DNA from: DASZCR01 sp035942915
GTDB taxonomy: Bacteria > Acidobacteriota > Blastocatellia > Pyrinomonadales > Pyrinomonadaceae
Assembly: GCA_035942915.1 (NCBI GenBank)
Contig: DASZCR010000087.1
Span: forward strand, 1-15,456
Length of the DNA: 15,456 nucleotides
Direction: 5' to 3'
How positions within the stretch are numbered: the first letter of the stretch is position 1; every line of letters starts with the position of its first letter. The notes below the pieces were generated by a model. That model ran no database searches, was not told the origin of the DNA, and worked only from the letters and a program-made list of their open reading frames with translations. Position numbers and translations under genes: made by a program. Below are positions 1-6,992 of the stretch, in pieces.

Positions 1-32
1 GTCGCACGTCGTGCGAGCGCATGACGTGCGAC
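1..32. repeat. Inverted repeat at the left edge
   Basis: Bases 1-10 (GTCGCACGTC) and 23-32 (GACGTGCGAC) are perfect reverse complements around a 12-base loop. A nested alternative, CGCACG/CGTGCG at 3-8 and 10-15, also exists. There is no T-run after it, so it is not a canonical intrinsic terminator. The outer stem may continue to the left of the window. It could be the 3' end of an upstream transcript or a protein-binding palindrome; the sequence does not decide. Confidence 0.4.
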
Positions 33-101
33 GACGAATCGTCTCAACCACCTCTCAACAAGAGGCGCGCAAAAAAACTTGACGGCAGACGCGCTGGCGG
101 C

Positions 102-130
102 TTGCACTTTCGCAGATGCTCGTGCATACT
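102..130 (+). promoter_or_regulatory. Candidate sigma70-type promoter for the S8 protease
   Basis: TTGCAC at 102-107 and CATACT at 125-130 are separated by exactly 17 bases. Each matches four of six consensus positions. Spacing is ideal but the boxes are mediocre, and the start codon is about 285 bases downstream, so a closer promoter may exist. Confidence 0.25.
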
Positions 131-407
131 CGCCCGGCCTCTGAAGCCGACGGTGCTTTATTCCCTCATCAAGCACCCCGGCTCAACTCAAACGTCAACG
201 AAAAACCTTGTCGCCTTACTTAGGGCATGAGTTCTCAGGACGCCTACTCAGTTTTAAAACGGCGTTCGACGCGTGAAGTGTCTGTGTCACTCTGAGATTT
301 TACGTGCAGGGGATGTTCCTTCCTTCATACCTGATACACCCGCTCTCAATTCTACCGGGGTTTCCCTCGCGTGGGTATCCTCGTGTTTCAAACCCACCAA
401 ACTTTTC

Positions 408-413
408 GGAGGA
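408..413 (+). promoter_or_regulatory. Ribosome binding site fixing the protease start
   Basis: GGAGGA lies three bases before ATG 417. This site, with the signal peptide that begins at that ATG, sets the start at 417. An in-frame start at 273 would add 48 residues with no protein-like character. Confidence 0.75.
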
Positions 414-416
414 ACA

Positions 417-1841
417 ATGAAGAAAGTTTTTGCGTTGCTTGTAACGATTGCTCTCGCCGCCGTCGTGATTCTTCCCGCTCTGGTTCACGGCCAGAATCCT
501 TCCCGCAACGCGGCGTCGCCCGCCGCTTCATCCGCTGACGCCGGTGCACCCTTCGTCGCCGACGAATTGATTGTTCAGTACAAAGAAGGCACGGACTTCG
601 TCGCCGCCAGCGAGGCGCGCCACGCGGTCGGCGCGCTCACGAAGAAAGAACTGAGGGCGGAAGCCACAGGTCAGGGCGGCCGTCTCGAAGTGGTGAAACT
701 TCAGAGCGGCCTCGCCGTCGCCGAAGCGGTTCGCATCCTCAGGAACGACCCTCGCGTCGCCTTCGCCGAACCGAACTACATCGTCAAACACCAACTCGTC
801 TCGACCGATACCTACTTCACCAACGGTAACCTCTGGGGCATGTACGGTGATGCCACCACCCCCGCCAATCAGTTCGGCTCGCAGGCCGCTGAGGCTTGGG
901 CGCGCGGCAATGTCGGCTCGAACACGGTCATCGTCGGCGTCATCGACGAAGGCATGGACTACGAGCACATCGACCTCGCCACCAACATCTGGACGAACCC
1001 CTTCGACCTGCCCGACGGCGTCGATAACGACGGCAACGGCTACACCGACGACGTTCACGGCTTCGACTTCGCCAACAACGACAACAACGTCTATGACGGC
1101 ACGCGTCCCGACGACTTCGAGACCGACGCGCACGGCACGCACGTCGCCGGAACCATCGGCGCTTTGAGCAACGGTCGCGGCGTGGTCGGCGTCAACTGGA
1201 ACGTGACGATTATCTCCGGCAAGTTCCTCAACCCCGGCGGCGGCACTATCTCCGACGCCATCGAGGCCGTCAACTACTTCACCGACCTCAAGACGCGTCA
1301 CGGCCTCAACATCGTCGCCATCAACAACTCGTGGGGCGGCGGCGGCTACTCGCAGGCTTTGCACGACGCCATCATCCGCGCCGCCAAGGCCAACATCCTC
1401 TTCACGGCCGCCGCAGGCAACGGCAACCTCGCGGGCGTCGGCCAGAACAACGACAAGCGCGCCAGCTATCCGTCGAACTACAACACGACGCAGGGCACTT
1501 CGACGCAGACGGCCGCTTCCTACGATTCGGTCATCGCCGTCGCCGCTCTGACCTCGACGGGCGCGCTCGCGGGCTACTCCAACTACGGCGCGACGACGGT
1601 TGACATCGGCGCGCCCGGCAGCGCCGTCTGGTCGACGACGCCGAACAACACGCTCAGCCGCTTCGACGGCACTTCGATGGCGACGCCGCACGTCACGGGC
1701 GGCATCGCGCTCTACGCCGCGACGCATCCGACGGCGACTCCCTCGCAAATCAAGAGCGCGGTTTTCTCGACCGGCACGGCGACCTCCTCGCTCTCCGGCA
1801 AGACCACGACCGGCCGACGCCTCAACGTCAGCACCTTCTAA
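417..1841 (+). CDS. Secreted subtilisin-like serine protease (family S8)
   Basis: An exported endopeptidase of 474 residues. Residues 1-26 form a signal peptide (MKKV followed by a hydrophobic run ending ALVHGQ). Residues about 47-125 resemble a fervidolysin/I9-type propeptide (ADELIVQYKEG, then NDPRVAFAEPNYIV), which in this family aids folding and is removed. The catalytic domain carries the full triad: Asp177 in VGVIDEG, His239 in DAHGTHVAGT and Ser420 in DGTSMATPH, with oxyanion Asn335 in AAAGN. Between the Asp and His, residues about 196-233 form an Asp/Asn-rich insertion containing DNDGNGYTDD, which looks like calcium-binding loops. No C-terminal sorting or adhesion domain follows the catalytic core, so a freely secreted enzyme is likely. 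It appears monocistronic, with a strong hairpin directly downstream. Family and triad are certain; substrate is unknown. Confidence 0.95.
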   Translation: MKKVFALLVTIALAAVVILPALVHGQNPSRNAASPAASSADAGAPFVADELIVQYKEGTDFVAASEARHAVGALTKKELRAEATGQGGRLEVVKLQSGLAVAEAVRILRNDPRVAFAEPNYIVKHQLVSTDTYFTNGNLWGMYGDATTPANQFGSQAAEAWARGNVGSNTVIVGVIDEGMDYEHIDLATNIWTNPFDLPDGVDNDGNGYTDDVHGFDFANNDNNVYDGTRPDDFETDAHGTHVAGTIGALSNGRGVVGVNWNVTIISGKFLNPGGGTISDAIEAVNYFTDLKTRHGLNIVAINNSWGGGGYSQALHDAIIRAAKANILFTAAAGNGNLAGVGQNNDKRASYPSNYNTTQGTSTQTAASYDSVIAVAALTSTGALAGYSNYGATTVDIGAPGSAVWSTTPNNTLSRFDGTSMATPHVTGGIALYAATHPTATPSQIKSAVFSTGTATSSLSGKTTTGRRLNVSTF

Positions 1842-1873
1842 CCAAAACTCTCCGGCGAACTGCCGAGTCACAC

Positions 1874-1916
1874 AAAGACAAAGGGGACGCTCCTCAGGAG
1901 CGTCCCCTTTGTCTTT
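1874..1916 (+). terminator. Perfect 20-bp hairpin after the protease gene
   Basis: Arms 1874-1893 and 1897-1916 are perfect reverse complements with a three-base loop (TCA). The stem has a GC-rich core (GGGGACGCTCC) and an A-rich 5' foot paired with a T-rich 3' foot. It starts 32 bases after the stop codon. The T-rich stretch (TTTGTCTTT) is inside the stem rather than after it, so the same structure would form from either strand. Intrinsic termination of the protease mRNA is the likely role. Confidence 0.8.
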
Positions 1917-1958
1917 CAGTGCGGCGCTGTCTGTCAGAGTGTTCCTTTGTCTTTCAGT
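1906..1958 (+). repeat. 15-base direct repeat next to the terminator
   Basis: CCTTTGTCTTTCAGT occurs at 1906-1920, overlapping the right arm of the hairpin, and again at 1944-1958. A shorter echo, CCTTTGTC, follows at 1973-1980. This looks like partial duplication of the terminator arm. No coding frame explains it. Confidence 0.6.
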
Positions 1959-2056
1959 CGTGAGCGCGCTTGCCTTTGTCGTCGCCGCGCGCTTAGCATG
2001 AAATCGAGGCTCATTCGGCCGTCAATTCTTCAAGGCGAGAAGGCACTTCAGACATC

Positions 2057-3103
2057 TTGCTCGGCAGGTTCATCAGGGCGCAGGAACGCCGCCGCGCGAC
2101 GCGGGACACCAACCGTGTCGTCCGCCCGTTCGAGTGGGGCGCATCGTTTATCGCGCCGCACGCCGCAGGCGGCAACGGCGATGAAGACGACCCGCGCGAG
2201 ATTTTCGAGCGCCACACACGCGCCGCACTCAACGACAGCGACGACTTCTACGCGCTGCCTCCCGTCTCCGATTACAGTCTGACAGACGGCCTGCTGACTT
2301 GGACGAGCGCCGTCACGACAGTCGCGCCGGAGAACAACACGGCGCGCGCTCGTTTCTTTCCCGTCGAGGAAGGAAAGCGTCTGCGCGCGGGAGACGAGCG
2401 GCGCGCCGTCGTCATCCTTCCGCAGTGGAACGCGCAGCCGGAGAGCCACGTCGAATTGTGCCGCGTCTTCAACCGGCTCGGCATCGCTGCGCTGCGACTG
2501 ACGCTTCCCTATCACGAGGGGCGTCGGCCGCGCGAGCTTGAGCGCGCAGACTTCCTCGTCTGCTCGAACGTCGGGCGCACCATCGAGTCGATGCGACAGG
2601 CCGTGCTGGATACACGCGCGGCCGTCGCGTGGCTGCACGCGCGCGGCTTCGACCGCCTCGGCATCGTCGGCACGAGTATCGGTTCGTGCACGGCCTTCCT
2701 CGCCTTCGCGCACGAACCGCTGCTGCGCGCGGGCGTCTTCAATCACGTTTCAGGCTACTTCGCGGACGTGGTCTGGCGCGGCATCTCGACGCGCCACGTG
2801 CGCGCGAGCGTCGAGCCGCACCTGACGCTCGAAGAGCTGCGCCGCTACTGGCTGCCCATCAGCCCGCTCGCCTTCGCGCACAAGCTGCTCGATGCGCCCC
2901 CACGACCGATGCGCTTCATCGCCGCGCGCCACGACCTGACGTTTCCGGCAGACCTCTCGCGCGACGTGATTGAAGAGGTGCGCCGGCTCGGCCTGCCGCT
3001 CGACGCGGCGTGGCTGCCCTGCGGCCATTACACGCTCGGCGAGCCGCCCTGGGTCTATCTCGACGGCTGGAAGATTGTCTCGTTTCTCAGGCGGAACTTA
3101 TGA
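2057..3103 (+). CDS. Alpha/beta hydrolase, ABHD18-like
   Basis: A predicted serine hydrolase of 348 residues without a signal peptide or membrane segment, so probably cytoplasmic. The fold is shown by a core strand plus loop (RRAVVILPQWNAQ, residues 115-127), a nucleophile elbow GTSIGS with Ser207, an acid in AARHDLTFP (Asp293) and a late His in PCGHYTLGEP (His324). The N-terminal WG...PREIF segment and overall layout resemble the ABHD18/DUF2048 group, whose substrates are poorly known. The start is uncertain: the frame is open from a TAG at 1994-1996, and TTG 2057 is the only usual start near the conserved N-terminus. A GAGAAGG at 2037-2043 lies rather far upstream to serve as its ribosome binding site. 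It stands alone on its strand, converging with the esterase at 3198-3962. Confidence 0.8.
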   Translation: MLGRFIRAQERRRATRDTNRVVRPFEWGASFIAPHAAGGNGDEDDPREIFERHTRAALNDSDDFYALPPVSDYSLTDGLLTWTSAVTTVAPENNTARARFFPVEEGKRLRAGDERRAVVILPQWNAQPESHVELCRVFNRLGIAALRLTLPYHEGRRPRELERADFLVCSNVGRTIESMRQAVLDTRAAVAWLHARGFDRLGIVGTSIGSCTAFLAFAHEPLLRAGVFNHVSGYFADVVWRGISTRHVRASVEPHLTLEELRRYWLPISPLAFAHKLLDAPPRPMRFIAARHDLTFPADLSRDVIEEVRRLGLPLDAAWLPCGHYTLGEPPWVYLDGWKIVSFLRRNL

Positions 3104-3135
3104 GGATGCGGCTGTGCGCGCGCGTGCGCGCGTCG

Positions 3136-3156
3136 GAGTTGTTGTGTGAACAACTC
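3136..3156. terminator. Hairpin in the convergent gap, first of two
   Basis: GAGTTGTT (3136-3143) and AACAACTC (3149-3156) form a perfect 8-bp stem with a five-base loop, 33 bases after the hydrolase stop. There is no T-run, so its strength as a terminator is doubtful, but its position between convergent genes fits. Confidence 0.4.
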
Positions 3157-3172
3157 TCTGCGCGGATGGCCT

Positions 3173-3192
3173 CTCTGTCGAACTTCACAGAG
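3173..3192. terminator. Hairpin in the convergent gap, second of two
   Basis: CTCTGT (3173-3178) and ACAGAG (3187-3192) pair around an eight-base loop. On the + strand it is followed by the T-rich GTTCTTTAG. On the minus strand it lies six bases after the esterase stop. It could end transcripts from either side, though the stem is short. Confidence 0.35.
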
Positions 3193-3197
3193 GTTCT

Positions 3198-3962
3198 TTA
3201 GTTGAACTTGAAATTGTGCTCTTTGTATTTGGCGTCGGCCGCGAGTTGATACTTCTTGAGAAACTCCCAGCTCTTCGCGTTGATGTCGGACGAGCGCGAG
3301 TAGTAGTTATGGTCGAGACCGACGACTTCCGTTAGTTCAACCGTGTAGCCGCGTTCGGCAAAAGCGTCGCGCGTCGTGCGTACATCCGTGAGGGGAAAGA
3401 AAGGGTCTCGCGTCCCGACGAAGAGCGCGACAGGCACTTTGCGCTCGGCCTCGTCGAGCAGCGGGAAGTTACCCTTCTTCATCGCCCCGGCCGAGACGGC
3501 GGCGGCCGCGAAGTATTCCGATTCGAGCGCGGCCATAAAGAGGCCGAAGACTGCGCCTGCCGAGTGGCCGAACAGATAGACGCGGCGCGGGTCGATGGGC
3601 TGCTTCGCCTTGAGTTCTTCGACGAGGTCGTAGAGAAACTGCGGGCCGTCTTCGGGTATCGTCCAACTCGTCGAGTTGCGCGAGTCCGGCCCGGCGAGGA
3701 TGATGCCCTCCTGCTCGGCCAGTTTCTGCCAGTGCTCTATCAACACGCGCCCGTTGCGTCCGCTGCCGTGCAGCAGCACGAGGAGCGGCGCGGGCTTCTC
3801 CGCTTTGACCGCCGCGGGGACGAACAGGTAATAGGTGCGCTGCTTGCCGCCGGAGGCGACCGTGTTCTTGACTATCTTCTCCGGCTCTTTAGCCGACACG
3901 GCGACGTGGCAGACAAACAGTAACGCCGCGCAGAGACCGACAGGCCACAGCTTTTTTCTCAT
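3198..3962 (-). CDS. Secreted alpha/beta hydrolase (feruloyl-esterase/PHB-depolymerase-like)
   Basis: An exported esterase-type hydrolase of 254 residues. Residues 1-24 are a signal peptide (MRKK, hydrophobic core, AVSA). The mature part has an oxyanion loop HGSG (65-68), nucleophile elbow GHSAG (Ser134), Asp186 in GTRDPFF and His218 in LDHNYY, giving a complete triad. The layout matches small polyhydroxybutyrate-depolymerase/feruloyl-esterase-like enzymes; the true ester substrate cannot be read from sequence. The ATG at 3962 is chosen because AAGGA at 3970-3974 sits seven bases upstream. An in-frame TTG at 3977 would overlap the kinase stop but has poorer support. The gene starts 11 bases after the histidine-kinase stop, so the two are almost surely co-transcribed. 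Confidence 0.88.
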   Translation of the reverse strand: MRKKLWPVGLCAALLFVCHVAVSAKEPEKIVKNTVASGGKQRTYYLFVPAAVKAEKPAPLLVLLHGSGRNGRVLIEHWQKLAEQEGIILAGPDSRNSTSWTIPEDGPQFLYDLVEELKAKQPIDPRRVYLFGHSAGAVFGLFMAALESEYFAAAAVSAGAMKKGNFPLLDEAERKVPVALFVGTRDPFFPLTDVRTTRDAFAERGYTVELTEVVGLDHNYYSRSSDINAKSWEFLKKYQLAADAKYKEHNFKFN

Positions 3963-3973
3963 CAACTTATCCT

Positions 3974-6196
3974 TCAACTCCTTCTGTCCTTCTCGACCGA
4001 GACGGCGAGGTCGGCGACGACGGCGACCAACTCCGCCGGGTCAACCGGCTTGGGCACGTGCTTGTGAAAGCCTGCGGCGAGCGATAGTTCGCGGTCGGCC
4101 TCGCCCGCGTAGGCCGTGAGCGCGATGGCGGGCGTCTCTCCGCCGCGCTCGCGCGGCAGCGCGCGGACGCGTCGTATCAACTCGTTGCCGTCCGTGCCCG
4201 GCATCCCGATGTCGCTGACAATCACGTCTGGATTCGACTCGGCGAGACTCGCCAGCGCAGCGCGCGCCGACGACACAGCGGCCACAGTCGCACCGCTCTG
4301 ACCGAGTATCGCGGCCACGAGGTCGAGCGTGTCAGGCTCGTCATCAACGACGAGCACGCGCACGCCGACAAGTGGCGGCGGGCTTTCGCTCGTCTCCTTC
4401 TCGACGCCGCGCAGGGGCGTCCGCATCGCTTCCGTGAAGGAGGCGGAGGCGTCCGCGTGGCTCACGGGCGGCGTCGGCAACTCGACCGTGAAGACGGAGC
4501 CTGCACCCTCGCCCCCGCTCTGGACGCTGACCGTCCCGCCGTGCAACTCGACGATGTGGCGGACGATGGCGAGGCCGAGACCGAGACCGCCGAAGGCGCG
4601 CGTCGTCGATTGGTCGGCCTGCCGGAAGCGGTCGAAGACGAAGGGCAGAAACTCCTGTGCGATGCCGATGCCGCTATCGGAGACGATGATGCGCGCGTGC
4701 GCCTCGTCGCGTTCGACGCGGACTTCGACGCGCCCGCCCGCAGGCGTGAACTTGACGGCGTTCGATAAGAGATTCCAGACCACTTGTTGCATCCGCGCCG
4801 GGTCGCCCATGACGGGAGCGAGGCGCGGGTCGAAGAGCGTCTGCAAGCGGATGTTCTTGGCGCTGGCGGCCGGGCGCACAACGTCGATGGCGGCCTGCAC
4901 GACGGGAGCGAGTTCCATCGGCTGCGGGTTGAAGCGCACGTTGCCGGTGATGATGCGCGAGACATCGAGGATGTCGTCAACAATCTGCTGCTGCGTGCGC
5001 GCGTTGCGTTCAATGATGGCGACGGCGTTGCGCGCCCCTTCACCTTCGAGCCTTCCCGAACTGAGGATGTTCGACCAGCCGAGGATGGCCGTCAGCGGCG
5101 TGCGCAGTTCGTGCGAGAGCGTGGCGAGGAATTCGTCCTTCGTGCGGTTGGCCTCTTCGGCCGCCGTGCGCGCGCGCCGCTCGTGGTCTAAGAGGCGCAT
5201 GTTTTCGAGTGCGACGGCGGCGAGGTTGGCCGCCATCTTCATCGCCGTCAGGTGCTCGTGTCGATAGGCCGCGCGCTCGTAAGACTGGACTTCGATAGTG
5301 CCGACGATGCGCCCCATCGCGGCCATCGGCACGACCAGAGACGACTGCGGACGAAGCCCGTTGTCAGGCCCGACGGGGATGCCCTTGTGCGCCCCCTTCC
5401 GGTTCATGTAGTCGTCCGTGATGATGATTTGGCCGGTGCGGACGGCGCGGCTGTTCGGCCCCTCGGAAGTTATCGGCATCGGCGGCAGCAGAGAGACATC
5501 CGCCTCCTCGCCATCGCCCCACGCATAGACGGCCGTGCGCACGTCGCGCACCGGGTCGTAGAGCGAGATGAAGATGCCGACGCAGGGGACGGAGGCCAGC
5601 GCGAAGTCGCGCAGCGCGCGGAAGACCTTGAGGTGTTCGCCCGCCGCGCCGACCGTCTCGGCCAGATGCGTGACGCGTTCCAGAAGCCGCTCGTAGTCGC
5701 TCGCGGCGCGCGTCTCTGCTTCGCGCAGCGCATCCTCTGCGCGCTTCTGCTCGGTGAGGTCGCGGCCGAGTGCGACGCAGCCGCGCACGCGTCCTTCGGC
5801 GTCGAAGTCGGGCGTGAGCGTGGCGTTGATGTAGCGCGTCGTGCCGTCTTTGAGCGGCAGCGTCTGCTCGTAGGCGCTCTTGCGCCCGGCGAGTGCGGCT
5901 TCGATGTAGGGCAGAATTTTTTGATAAGCGCGTTGGCCGAGAACTTCGCTGAGGTGTTTGCCGTAGAGTTCTGCGCGCGGGCGGTCGAAGAGCACTTCGT
6001 AGGCTCTGTTGTTGAAGCGATAGCGGTGGTCTGTGTCGATGTATGCGACGAAGGCGGGCACGGCGTCGAGGATGAGGCGCAGGAGGTTTTCCGTCATGCG
6101 CGTCGGCGCGTCGTCCGAGATGTCCGGCGCGAGTGGTTCGTCCGCATCCGTTCGGCGTCGAGCGCCGTCCTCGTCGTCGTCCGCTTCCCGTCTCAT
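3974..6196 (-). CDS. Soluble hybrid sensor histidine kinase (PAS-GAF-HisKA-HATPase-REC)
   Basis: A 740-residue signalling kinase without membrane segments, so it senses a cytoplasmic signal. Domain order: PAS about 35-150, GAF about 170-335, HisKA with phospho-acceptor His362 in SHELRTP, and HATPase with the N box WNLLSNAVKF (Asn475, Asn479), G1 box DSGIG (507-511) and G2 box GGLGLGLA (536-543). A C-terminal receiver follows, with acidic pocket Asp618/Asp619, phospho-acceptor Asp662, Thr694 and Lys716. All key residues are present, so autophosphorylation and intramolecular transfer to the receiver are expected. No separate response regulator with an output domain is in the window. ATG 6196 is preferred over GTG 6205 because AGGTGAAGAG lies just upstream. 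The secreted esterase follows 11 bases later. Confidence 0.93.
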   Translation of the reverse strand: MRREADDDEDGARRRTDADEPLAPDISDDAPTRMTENLLRLILDAVPAFVAYIDTDHRYRFNNRAYEVLFDRPRAELYGKHLSEVLGQRAYQKILPYIEAALAGRKSAYEQTLPLKDGTTRYINATLTPDFDAEGRVRGCVALGRDLTEQKRAEDALREAETRAASDYERLLERVTHLAETVGAAGEHLKVFRALRDFALASVPCVGIFISLYDPVRDVRTAVYAWGDGEEADVSLLPPMPITSEGPNSRAVRTGQIIITDDYMNRKGAHKGIPVGPDNGLRPQSSLVVPMAAMGRIVGTIEVQSYERAAYRHEHLTAMKMAANLAAVALENMRLLDHERRARTAAEEANRTKDEFLATLSHELRTPLTAILGWSNILSSGRLEGEGARNAVAIIERNARTQQQIVDDILDVSRIITGNVRFNPQPMELAPVVQAAIDVVRPAASAKNIRLQTLFDPRLAPVMGDPARMQQVVWNLLSNAVKFTPAGGRVEVRVERDEAHARIIVSDSGIGIAQEFLPFVFDRFRQADQSTTRAFGGLGLGLAIVRHIVELHGGTVSVQSGGEGAGSVFTVELPTPPVSHADASASFTEAMRTPLRGVEKETSESPPPLVGVRVLVVDDEPDTLDLVAAILGQSGATVAAVSSARAALASLAESNPDVIVSDIGMPGTDGNELIRRVRALPRERGGETPAIALTAYAGEADRELSLAAGFHKHVPKPVDPAELVAVVADLAVSVEKDRRS

Positions 6197-6257
6197 GCTC
6201 TTCACCTATGGGGGTTCGTGAAAATAATGTGGGCGAGCCATTATGTCGCGCTCCGGT
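6197..6257 (-). other. Gap between ABC ATPase and histidine kinase
   Basis: A 61-base gap on a minus-strand run of five genes. It has only a weak AT-rich inverted repeat (ATAATG 6224-6229 and CATTAT 6239-6244) and no T-run. No clear terminator or promoter is visible, so read-through from the transporter genes into the kinase is possible. Confidence 0.4.
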
Positions 6258-6992
6258 CTACTTTGCCAGCCTGAAGAAGACATCCTCGAAGGGCGCATCC
6301 GACATCGAGACGCGGGCGCGCAGTTCGGCGGCCGTGCCTTCGGCGACGAGATGGCCGCCGCGCATCACGCCGACGCGGCTCGACGTGCGTTCGACGAAAT
6401 CCATCACGTGCGACGAGATGAGAAAAGCGCGCTGCCCGACGCTGCTCTCGCGCTCGATTCGGAGACGCAGTTTCCTCATCATCTCCACGTCGAGACCGTT
6501 GAGCGGTTCATCCAGCACGAGCACGCGCCCGTCTCCCGTGAAGGCGGCGGCCAGACCGAGTTTCTTGCGCATCCCCAGAGAGTAGCCGCCGACCCACTTC
6601 GAGGCGACGGCCTTCAGTTCAAAGAACTCGACCTCCTCGTCCACCTGCGCCGCATCCGCCTTGCCCTTCAACCCGGCCACCAGATGCAGGTACTCCGCCC
6701 CCGTCAGGCGTTCATAAAGGAGAAGCTCCTCCGGCAGATAGCCGAGATGTCGTTTGGTCGTCGCAGAGGGGCGCGCCACGTCTTCGCCACACACCCTGAC
6801 CGTCCCTTCGTCCGGCGCGCTCAGGCCGACTATCATGCGAATCAGCGTGGACTTCCCCGCGCCGTTTGCGCCGACGAGCGCATAGACTTCGCCCGCCGCG
6901 ATGCTCAAGCTCACGTCGTTGACCGCGACCGTCTCGCCATATCGTTTCGTCACTGCTTCGACGGCCACTAGTGTCTCGCCCGGACTCGTCAC
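6258..6992 (-). CDS. ABC transporter ATP-binding subunit
   Basis: A 244-residue nucleotide-binding subunit of an ABC-2-type transporter. Motifs in order: Walker A GANGAGKST (41-49), Q-loop region GYLPEE (84-89, with Glu in the usual Gln place, common in this group), signature YSLGM (137-141), Walker B VLVLDEP (157-163), D-loop GLD, and H-loop His195 in ISSH. The start is GTG 6992, which overlaps the permease stop as GTGA; AAGGAGG at 6997-7003 supports it. An open frame continues upstream to 7496 but only as an out-of-frame shadow inside the permease. It should work with the adjacent permease, probably as an exporter. The CcmA/Ybh-like style of the subunit does not reveal the cargo. Confidence 0.95.
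   Translation of the reverse strand: MTSPGETLVAVEAVTKRYGETVAVNDVSLSIAAGEVYALVGANGAGKSTLIRMIVGLSAPDEGTVRVCGEDVARPSATTKRHLGYLPEELLLYERLTGAEYLHLVAGLKGKADAAQVDEEVEFFELKAVASKWVGGYSLGMRKKLGLAAAFTGDGRVLVLDEPLNGLDVEMMRKLRLRIERESSVGQRAFLISSHVMDFVERTSSRVGVMRGGHLVAEGTAAELRARVSMSDAPFEDVFFRLAK

Larger units (their letters stand above)
33..416 (+). other. Gene-free leader upstream of the S8 protease
   Basis: No convincing gene is seen in this stretch. Short open frames here lack ribosome binding sites and recognisable protein features. It holds a candidate promoter (102-130), a small hairpin GTGGGT/ACCCAC at 371-376 and 392-397 just before the ribosome binding site, and the strong GGAGGA site at 408-413. 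If the promoter is real, the 5' leader is nearly 290 bases, long enough for post-transcriptional control, but I recognise no known riboswitch in it. Confidence 0.5.

Noticed and set aside
95..107. Possible sigma54 site (TGGC followed by TTGCA)
   Set aside because: The GG-to-GC spacing is six bases, not the required ten.
528..1871. 447-residue open frame on the minus strand opposite the protease
   Set aside because: It is antisense to a gene with a complete catalytic triad, has Arg/Val/Asp-rich low-complexity composition, and has no recognisable motif; a GC-bias shadow.
1947..2282. 111-residue open frame with an internal ATG at 1998
   Set aside because: It overlaps the start of the alpha/beta hydrolase in a different frame, with Arg/Ser/Thr-rich composition and no domain.
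6224..6244. AT-rich inverted repeat before the histidine kinase as a terminator
   Set aside because: The stem is only six A/T-rich pairs with a nine-base loop and no T-run; too weak to call.
5252..6274. 340-residue open frame on the + strand opposite the histidine kinase
   Set aside because: It mirrors the kinase PAS/GAF coding region and has no domain features or convincing ribosome binding site.
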